A model generated the notes under the pieces. The model was not told the origin of the DNA and did no database searches. It saw only the letters and a program-made list of their open reading frames with translations. From positions 1-38,547 of the forward strand of contig NZ_MDDR01000024.1 in NCBI RefSeq assembly GCF_001870435.1: 38,547 nucleotides of DNA, given 5' to 3'. A program made the translations under genes and the position numbers. The stretch comes from Pseudomonas costantinii (lineage in GTDB: Bacteria > Pseudomonadota > Gammaproteobacteria > Pseudomonadales > Pseudomonadaceae). Positions within the stretch are counted from its first letter, which is position 1, and each line of letters starts with the position of its first letter. This document shows positions 33,840 through 38,547 of this stretch, piece by piece.

Positions 33840-34563
33840 GTTGCACCTCCTCGAAATCAGCATCGACTGGCTCGGACAGCTCTTTTTTGCGCTCGTCCTT
33901 AGCCTTGGTGAGTGCGGCGCGCTCGGTCGGTAGATCCTTCCAGGCTGCCGTGAAGGCCGCTTGCAGCTCTTCCATCGACTGAGCGTTACGGATGGTCTCT
34001 ATGGCTGGCCCAGCATCCATAGACGGCGCTGGAACGTCATTCGTGACGATCCGCTCGGCCTCATCTTGGTCGTAGATACCGGCAAAGCCGAATGCTAAGC
34101 GCGCGCACTGGATCATCGCCTTGTGGCGCAACATGCGGCGAGGGTGGGACTGCCAGGGTTGCGTTCCCCGCTTGCACTCAGCCATGTACTCGGTTGCGCT
34201 GATCGCGTGGCCACGGTCCTTGCGGTAGATCTTGCAGGTGCACTCGGTGCCGTCCTTGTCCATCGAGAACTCCATGCCGTCGAACGCTGGGTTCTCGTTG
34301 ATGATCCTGGCCCAGCCGTCGACCCCGACGACAGGGACGATGCCACCCTTGTCCGGGAAGGCGTAGATCTCTTTGGTCCATGGGTTCAGGCCGTACTGAT
34401 CGGCGACGATCATCAGAGCCTGCATCTGTGCGTCGGTGACCTGACCCTTGAACGCCGTGGCCTTGAGGGTCGCCATCATTTCTTGAGGATCTACGCCGAA
34501 ACGCTCTGCCATTCGGCCAGACAGGCTCTTCTGTTTGATTGTGGCTACGTTGGTTGCGGACAT
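33823..34563 (-). CDS. Phage recombination annealase (Bet/RecT type)
   Basis: 246 aa. It begins MSATNVATIKQK at ATG 34563 with GGAGAGA upstream. The core ALMIVADQYGLNPWTKEIYAFPDKGGIVPVVGVDGWARIINENP and the later QPWQSHPRRMLRHKAMIQCARLAFGFAGIYDQDEAERI match the lambda Red-beta branch of RecT proteins. It anneals single strands to promote recombination, working with the exonuclease just downstream (17-base overlap). It likely serves prophage recombination and replication. Confidence 0.92.
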   Translation of the reverse strand: MSATNVATIKQKSLSGRMAERFGVDPQEMMATLKATAFKGQVTDAQMQALMIVADQYGLNPWTKEIYAFPDKGGIVPVVGVDGWARIINENPAFDGMEFSMDKDGTECTCKIYRKDRGHAISATEYMAECKRGTQPWQSHPRRMLRHKAMIQCARLAFGFAGIYDQDEAERIVTNDVPAPSMDAGPAIETIRNAQSMEELQAAFTAAWKDLPTERAALTKAKDERKKELSEPVDADFEEVQHATGE

Positions 34564-34606
34564 GACTATCTCTCCGCGCCACCGGAGAGGGGCGCTGTGA
34601 AGGGGG

Positions 34607-34921
34607 TTATTGGGTGGCTTTGGCGATGGCACTATTAGCTGCGTGGGCTGCTTTGTTCTGGAGGCTCTGATAACCCTTGTCAGCCGCGCAGTGGGCCAGC
34701 GCATCAAGTGCAAGCCTGAGGGCTATCAGCAGCTCAGGAGCGGCGGCGATCAGCTTGGCGTTGGCCAAATATTCGTCGCGGCGATAATTCACTTCGGCCA
34801 AAGTCCAGTAGTTGGTATCAACCATGGTTTCCGGCTTTGGCTCGATGGTCGCTATTCGTCCACTAGACCATTCGTCACCACCGGGGATTATTACCCAAGG
34901 CCCAGGCGTGTGATTATTCAT
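34607..34921 (-). CDS. Hypothetical phage protein
   Basis: 104 aa from ATG 34921 (AGGTGG six bases upstream). The pattern MNNHTPGPWVIIPGGDE and RDEYLANAKLIAAAPELLIALRLALDAL is common in short proteins of lambdoid early regions, whose function is unknown. Followed by the bet-like gene. Confidence 0.65.
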   Translation of the reverse strand: MNNHTPGPWVIIPGGDEWSSGRIATIEPKPETMVDTNYWTLAEVNYRRDEYLANAKLIAAAPELLIALRLALDALAHCAADKGYQSLQNKAAHAANSAIAKATQ

Positions 34922-34930
34922 GATTTCCAC

Positions 34931-35047
34931 CTATTGAGTGATTCGATTAGCGAGCGCGCCGAGCAACATCACGACAGTAAAGAATGCGAGTGCTATGGCA
35001 GAACCGCGCCAGAAGCAGTAGCGCTTGGCTCTTTGGTAATTGGTCAC
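34931..35047 (-). CDS. Single-helix phage membrane peptide (38 aa)
   Basis: GTG 35047 overlaps the NinX-like stop (GTGA), with GGAG eight bases upstream. A basic head (TNYQRAKRYCFWRG) precedes one transmembrane helix (SAIALAFFTVVMLLGALA). No family recognised. Confidence 0.5.
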   Translation of the reverse strand: MTNYQRAKRYCFWRGSAIALAFFTVVMLLGALANRITQ

Positions 35048-35406
35048 GACATAAGCTCCTTTGGCACGCTGACGGTATCGCCAAGGACTGAGGCGACAAT
35101 TGCACGGCAGGCGGCGAGGAGTGGTGTTTCGCCAGTGCCCAAATGACCCTCCGCATGCGCCCACCATGATTCAGTACCCGACTGGTTCAGCGCAGTTACG
35201 CAGCGGCTGATCAATGGACCACCCTGGCTCCAATCAAGAGAAGGCTGAAGCCTCGTGCCGTACGGTGTGCGGATCTCGTAATAGGTCTTGCTTGGGGTTT
35301 CATGAGTAACGATTTTTGCGTTGACCCAGCCAGCGGACTTTGCCACAGACCATTCCAGTGCCGTGCCTACAAGATCTTGCGTCTTCACTTCTACGAACTC
35401 GCTCAC
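35044..35406 (-). CDS. NinX-like phage protein (DUF2591)
   Basis: 120 aa from GTG 35406, with AAGGTGG just upstream. FVEVKTQDLVGTALEWSVAKSAGW followed by YGTRLQPSLDWSQGGPLISR and ESWWAHAEGHLGTGETPLLAACRAIVASVLGDTVSVP follows the DUF2591/NinX layout found in ninR-type regions of lambdoid phages. Its role is unknown. Its start overlaps the 45-aa gene's stop (GTGA). Confidence 0.75.
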   Translation of the reverse strand: MSEFVEVKTQDLVGTALEWSVAKSAGWVNAKIVTHETPSKTYYEIRTPYGTRLQPSLDWSQGGPLISRCVTALNQSGTESWWAHAEGHLGTGETPLLAACRAIVASVLGDTVSVPKELMS

Positions 35407-35540
35407 ATCGCCACCTTGCAAGTCCAGCGGCCCGCACACTTGCAAGGCTGCTCGATCCATTTCACTTCGGCCAGAAACAAGAAACCCTGATTTCTCAGGG
35501 CCTCGGCGATACCTTTGAATGATCCGGCGATGATGGTCAT
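35403..35540 (-). CDS. Small phage protein (45 aa) with Cys residues
   Basis: ATG 35540 with AAGGAGG upstream. It starts MTIIAGSFKGIAEALRNQGF and ends with IEQPCKCAGRWTCKVAM, containing a CxC and a further Cys that could bind metal. The end overlaps the NinX-like start, and the start overlaps the previous gene's stop (ATGA). A longer reading of this frame upstream has no support. Confidence 0.55.
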   Translation of the reverse strand: MTIIAGSFKGIAEALRNQGFLFLAEVKWIEQPCKCAGRWTCKVAM

Positions 35541-35728
35541 GCGGCCTCCTTGCGCTGCCTGGTGATTTTCAGGAGGCGCTGACAGTAGTGGTTGAACTCT
35601 TCGGTGGTGATCACGTTGCCGGTGAGCATGTTGGTGATCATGTTCAGGACGATGTGCTGAGAGCCTTCTGGGCTGTCTGGATGGGTCATAGTGTCCAGGG
35701 CCTCGTCGATCAGGATGTGCGGGCTCAT
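35537..35728 (-). CDS. Small phage protein (63 aa)
   Basis: ATG 35728 overlaps the preceding stop (ATGA). There is no strong ribosome site, so translation probably depends on coupling. Helical (TEEFNHYCQRLLKITRQRKE). No family recognised. Confidence 0.55.
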   Translation of the reverse strand: MSPHILIDEALDTMTHPDSPEGSQHIVLNMITNMLTGNVITTEEFNHYCQRLLKITRQRKEAA

Positions 35729-36162
35729 AGGTCGGCATCCACGTCGTCTTCGGCCGCTTCCCGCTCCGCTGCTACAGCTTCTTCGGCATAGGGCCTGAGC
35801 AGGTCCGTGGCGATCTTCTCGGCGGCTTCGATGGGGCGTGGCTGGCCGATCAAGTCAGCAGCGTGGCCGCGCGAATCCGCCTGACTGCCGAGGATCGAGG
35901 ACAGGAACAGTCTGGCGAATGAGTCGCGCTGGTCCATTCCGTCGATCTGGCGCTGGTTCAGGTGGCCTTGCAGGTAAGTGCAGAACCGGTCGAACGTCAC
36001 CACCTGCGGCTGGCCGTAGCGGCGCTTCCATTTGATGTCTATGCCGCACACCAACTGCTCGGCCGAGTGTTCCAGCCATTCCTGTTCCGGGTTCGCCTCG
36101 CTGATCTCTGGAGGCAACTGAGCGTCGTAACGCTCTTGGCATATCTTCAATGCTGCGTTCAT
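35725..36162 (-). CDS. Hypothetical phage protein
   Basis: 145 aa, ATG 36162 with GGAGG upstream. Acidic C-terminus (AAEREAAEDDVDADL). The middle (WKRRYGQPQVVTFDRFCTYLQGHLNQRQIDGMD) gives no clear family. It sits in the early operon between small genes. Confidence 0.6.
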   Translation of the reverse strand: MNAALKICQERYDAQLPPEISEANPEQEWLEHSAEQLVCGIDIKWKRRYGQPQVVTFDRFCTYLQGHLNQRQIDGMDQRDSFARLFLSSILGSQADSRGHAADLIGQPRPIEAAEKIATDLLRPYAEEAVAAEREAAEDDVDADL

Positions 36163-36185
36163 GGTTGCCTCCAGGGTGGCGGGTT

Positions 36186-36362
36186 TTAATCTTCAGGCTC
36201 ACATGCGTAGGATTCCGGATTCGGATGGCTGTGGTCTTCTTCACCACACGCCCGACATTCCAGATAGCTGTAGTGAACCGTTCCACTGACGGCGCCCGGA
36301 TCGCTGCGCCATTGGCTTACACGACGCCAGCTATGATCGGCTTCGCATTTCTTGTCGCTCAT
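36186..36362 (-). CDS. Small phage protein (58 aa) with zinc-binding pattern
   Basis: ATG 36362 with GGAGGTC upstream. Cys and His cluster in KKCEADHSW and YLECRACGEEDHSHPNPESYAC, suggesting a small zinc-ribbon. No family recognised. It fills the gap between the 35725 and 36384 genes on the operon strand. Confidence 0.6.
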   Translation of the reverse strand: MSDKKCEADHSWRRVSQWRSDPGAVSGTVHYSYLECRACGEEDHSHPNPESYACEPED

Positions 36363-36383
36363 GGCGACCTCCAGTGTTTGGGG

Positions 36384-36668
36384 TTAGGCGGAACGGGCGG
36401 CGAGCATGGCGTCGGCGACCCTATATGCGTGTTCAACAACGCCAGTGACGCACCACTGCTGCCATTGCTCGACAGTCAATGACTTGTCGGCGCGGTCGCC
36501 GTAACGCTGATCGTCTGGCACCGCAAGCATTCCCTGCATGGCCTTGGCCGCGAAGTAGTCGCGCAGGCTCATGCCCTTGTCGTGAAACTCGGTTACCGGT
36601 CCGCGACCTTGATCTGAGCGCGCGGTGTATGTACCTGGGAACGCAGCACCGCCATTTGGCTTGCTCAT
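36384..36668 (-). CDS. Hypothetical phage protein
   Basis: 94 aa from ATG 36668 with GGAGATAG upstream; the frame is open to 36692. KPNGGAAFPGTYTARSDQGRGPVTEFHDKGMSLRDYFAAKAMQGML follows a pattern frequent in short phage early proteins (GMSLRDYFAAKAM). Function unknown. It is the first gene of this block after a 185-base gap that separates it from the plus-strand membrane gene. Confidence 0.65.
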   Translation of the reverse strand: MSKPNGGAAFPGTYTARSDQGRGPVTEFHDKGMSLRDYFAAKAMQGMLAVPDDQRYGDRADKSLTVEQWQQWCVTGVVEHAYRVADAMLAARSA

Positions 36669-36797
36669 GACTATCTCCATTCGTTGGTTCACCTGTATTC
36701 GTCAGCCCTCATTCCTGCTGGTTGCCGATGGGCGCGGGGAGGAGTGCTGACGGGTAGAGGCGCACAGGGGCATTAGCGTTTTGTCTTGGCAGCTAAT

Positions 36798-36826
36798 ATC
36801 ATCCAAGCGCTGCATACATGGATGAT
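36798..36826. promoter_or_regulatory. 8-bp inverted repeat upstream of the plus-strand membrane gene
   Basis: ATCATCCA at 36798 and TGGATGAT at 36819 are exact reverse complements with 13 bases between. The dyad sits between the divergent starts at 36668 and 36854, a natural operator position. The binding protein is unknown. Confidence 0.45.
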
Positions 36827-36853
36827 CATTACTTTCCCTATGGGGCTGCTTAA

Positions 36854-37237
36854 ATGGAAAGAAGCTACTTTTTGACGATGCTTTTACTGGTCCTTCATCA
36901 GATAGATGCTGCCTTTTGGCGCGAGTGGGAGTTGTTTTTCTTGCCCGGTGGTGTTCAAGGCTTTCTGCTCTTCAATGCCTTAGTCATACCCGTGTTAATG
37001 ATTGGGTATCGGCATGTTTTACTGGGCACGAGTCGCGCGTCGTTCTTTGCCAAGATCTGCGCTGGTTTAGGTACGCTGACATTCGTTATCCATGCCGGAC
37101 TCGCTCTGGCTGGCGCGCATCAGTTTCATTTGCCCGCTTCTATTGCCGTCATAATTCTTTGTTTGATCAGCTCGATATGGTTGCTGGTCAATACCCGAAA
37201 TCACGATGCTAGGCTTGCTGACTCTCCTGCGATCTGA
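36854..37237 (+). CDS. Membrane protein, DUF6713-like; probable prophage cargo gene
   Basis: 127 aa with about four hydrophobic segments (FLTMLLLVLHQIDAAFW, GFLLFNALVIPVLMIGYRHVLLG, ICAGLGTLTFVIHAGLALAGAHQF, ASIAVIILCLISSIWLLV). The HQIDAAFWREWELF stretch is what I associate with DUF6713. It is the only gene besides the integrase on the plus strand of the element. It has its own intergenic flanks with dyads on both sides and looks less GC-rich than the operon around it. That suits a moron expressed in the lysogen. The function is unknown; the ribosome site is weak. Confidence 0.65.
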   Translation: MERSYFLTMLLLVLHQIDAAFWREWELFFLPGGVQGFLLFNALVIPVLMIGYRHVLLGTSRASFFAKICAGLGTLTFVIHAGLALAGAHQFHLPASIAVIILCLISSIWLLVNTRNHDARLADSPAI

Positions 37238-37246
37238 TGCGTTTAA

Positions 37247-37365
37247 GCGGCTAGGCCGCGCCTTCGTACGCATCGGACTGCTCTCAGGCTTCCGGTGGAG
37301 GTTCTTGAACAGTCTCAAGCCTGCCGTGAAAGGTGGAGAGCAGTCCGATGCGCTCTCATAGAGAG
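37247..37365. repeat. Hairpin cluster with 17-bp perfect inverted repeat
   Basis: Arms 37269-37285 and 37336-37352 (CGCATCGGACTGCTCTC and its exact complement) enclose 50 bases. Inside these, AGGCTT at 37286 pairs with AAGCCT at 37317, extending the stem. Two further small hairpins flank it: GCGGC-TAG-GCCGC at 37247 and CTCTC-ATA-GAGAG at 37353. No U-run follows on either strand. It lies between the convergent membrane gene and the 37408-38193 gene. It could be a structured RNA, a bidirectional terminator or a MITE-like insertion. Confidence 0.6.
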
Positions 37366-37407
37366 GATCGGGCAGTTAACGTGAGGCTCACGTTTGGCGC
37401 TGGTTGT

Positions 37408-38193
37408 TCAGTCGTAAATTCCGTAGCTCAGGTCATCCGTATCGCAATCGATCAAAAGCATTGCGTTGCCGAAGTACAGGGCTGCCAACATGCGCTCCCA
37501 CTTCGAATAAACCTGCATGTTAATGGCTAGCTTTTTGTCATCCAGCTTTGCGCTGTAGACCTCGCCAAAGGCGATGGTTGGTTTCCAGCGATCGCCGGTT
37601 TCACGTTCGCCTTTGATGCTCACGTGCAGAGCATGTTTCAGGCTGTAGTTGCTGCGTGAGGATGACGAGTAGTGGCTGCTCCGGTAACTGCCTTCTGGCT
37701 CCGGATCGAAGTAGATGTGAAGTGTTTTGTGTGAGTAGCTGCCGTCTCCTTCCTCAATACGGATTTCCGGACGCTCCCATTGGCCTTCTGCTGCGCTGTC
37801 CTTGTGATGCTCGATGAATTCGTCGAGCAGGGCCTTCAGCGATACCTCGCCAGCTATCAGGCCATCGCCGGTAAGCACCTCAGTGATCGACTTGTCCGCC
37901 TGCTCCAAGATGATTGCGCCCAGGCCAGCCGCTTCCCACCGCTGACGAAGCGCATTCGCCACTACTGCGTTGTAACGCTGAAGGTCGAACACGTCGGAGA
38001 CGTTGGCCGGCAACGCAGCCTTGACAGCCTCCTTGATGGCTCCGCCGAAATCGCCATAGGAGCGGAAGGTGTCGCTAACAACTTCTTTGAACAGCTTCTC
38101 GATACCCTCGTCGATCAGCTCGCGCGGGCGGTCTGACTGGGCGTATGCAGTGACGCGCTCGGCAAGCAGCGCTTGAAGGGTTTGTTCGCTCAT
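37408..38193 (-). CDS. Hypothetical phage protein (261 aa)
   Basis: ATG 38193 with GGAGCC upstream. An N-terminal helical region (about 1-130) includes VSDTFRSYGDFGGAIKEAVKAALPANVSDVFDLQRYNAVVANAL. A Ser/Tyr-rich linker (SSHYSSSSRSNYS) and a beta-rich C-terminal part follow. I recall similar proteins in Pseudomonas and lambdoid phage early regions but know no function. It is soluble with no signal peptide. Confidence 0.7.
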   Translation of the reverse strand: MSEQTLQALLAERVTAYAQSDRPRELIDEGIEKLFKEVVSDTFRSYGDFGGAIKEAVKAALPANVSDVFDLQRYNAVVANALRQRWEAAGLGAIILEQADKSITEVLTGDGLIAGEVSLKALLDEFIEHHKDSAAEGQWERPEIRIEEGDGSYSHKTLHIYFDPEPEGSYRSSHYSSSSRSNYSLKHALHVSIKGERETGDRWKPTIAFGEVYSAKLDDKKLAINMQVYSKWERMLAALYFGNAMLLIDCDTDDLSYGIYD

Positions 38194-38226
38194 TTGAGGC
38201 TCCGTGCTTGATGGGTTGTTTTCCCG

Positions 38227-38247
38227 CTGCCACCGATGCGGTGGCAG
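38227..38247 (-). other. 8-bp stem-loop between two early genes
   Basis: CTGCCACC and GGTGGCAG form a perfect stem with a five-base loop, in the 69-base gap between the 38263 and 37408 genes. No T-run follows, so partial attenuation or RNA stabilisation is more likely than full termination. Confidence 0.45.
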
Positions 38248-38262
38248 AAGTGAAAAGGTCCG

Positions 38263-38454
38263 TCATGCAGTCAACGCGATCAGCTTCTGGCGGCAGTCGC
38301 GAACCTCGGCCATGCAGCGAGCGGCTTCAGTCTTGTCACCGCCGCGCAGCGCTTGCTTGGCCCAGTGCGTCCAGTCATCAATGAAGCCTTGAAGGTCCGC
38401 GGCGAGCGCTTGCTGGGTGCTGACGAACTGACCTTTGTCGTTACGAATAGCCAT
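38263..38454 (-). CDS. Small phage protein (63 aa)
   Basis: ATG 38454 with GAGGAA upstream. The frame is open to the right edge, but the ATG marks a better start (MAIRNDKGQFVSTQQALAAD). Helical and charged (FIDDWTHWAKQALRGGDKTEAARCMAEVRDCRQKL). No family recognised. It is the first complete gene at the right edge of the window. Confidence 0.55.
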   Translation of the reverse strand: MAIRNDKGQFVSTQQALAADLQGFIDDWTHWAKQALRGGDKTEAARCMAEVRDCRQKLIALTA

Positions 38455-38547
38455 GGTGAATTCCTCTTGGTTGTCATCCCAAGCAGCCCTCGCGAGAAGG
38501 CTGCTCAGTGATGCTTTCCACCGTGACCCGCTACTGGCGTCGGTCAC

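Noticed and set aside
25224..38547. CRISPR array
   Set aside because: No regularly spaced direct repeats were found; the TGGGAC copies are too short and irregular.
37408..38547. Right attachment site of the prophage
   Set aside because: No second copy of the tRNA-Cys 3' part occurs in the window; the element continues past the edge.

Overview
The window comes from the chromosome of a fluorescent pseudomonad (Pseudomonas fluorescens group). The reasons are GC-rich coding with pseudomonad codon use, a glgA-treZ-malQ-treY alpha-glucan operon, a pvdQ gene preceded by a PvdS-type promoter, a GGGCTGCGAAGCAGCCC-type intergenic palindrome, and a dense set of accessory metabolic genes. Everything here is read from sequence and family memory; no database search was run.

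Host region (1 to about 25,260). Positions 1-6486, minus strand, hold one tightly packed operon in the order glgA, treZ, malQ, treY (treY runs off the left edge). These enzymes build, rearrange and convert alpha-1,4-glucan to trehalose. Next come a D-2-hydroxyacid dehydrogenase, a tandem pair of exported alpha/beta hydrolases (one with a Sec signal, its paralogue a lipoprotein), a DUF411-yqaA pair, an SRPBCC protein, a dCACHE-type chemoreceptor, and an aldo/keto reductase divergent from a LysR regulator. An AraC regulator is divergent from a five-gene operon: a carboxymuconolactone decarboxylase/AhpD-like protein, an acyl-CoA-dehydrogenase-fold flavoprotein, and an SsuBAC/NrtABC-type ABC transporter with a Tat-exported binding protein. 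This looks like an uptake-plus-oxidation unit for an unidentified small organic substrate. Two tiny membrane/lipoprotein genes and a truncated Fur-like regulator lead to pvdQ, the periplasmic acylase of pyoverdine maturation and AHL degradation, which has an exact TAAAT-N16-CGT iron-starvation box. A tRNA-Cys with its own promoter and terminator closes this part.

Prophage region (about 25,260 to the right edge). A tyrosine integrase on the plus strand sits immediately downstream of tRNA-Cys. Nearly everything after it is on the minus strand: a long, SD-rich, ATGA/GTGA-coupled early operon. It contains an excisionase-like HTH protein, many small hypothetical proteins, an AP2/HNH-like protein, a 5-cytosine DNA methyltransferase with a repeat-rich variable region, a double-HTH protein, a YqaJ-type exonuclease, a Bet/RecT annealase and a NinX-like protein. 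Several real genes are very short (18, 38, 41, 45 and 58 aa) and are supported by Shine-Dalgarno sites and stop-start overlaps. One plus-strand membrane-protein gene (36,854-37,237), flanked by palindromes and a strong 84-nt hairpin, interrupts this layout and looks like a lysogenic-conversion (moron) cargo gene. No repressor, lysis or structural genes and no right attachment site lie inside the window, so the element continues beyond it.
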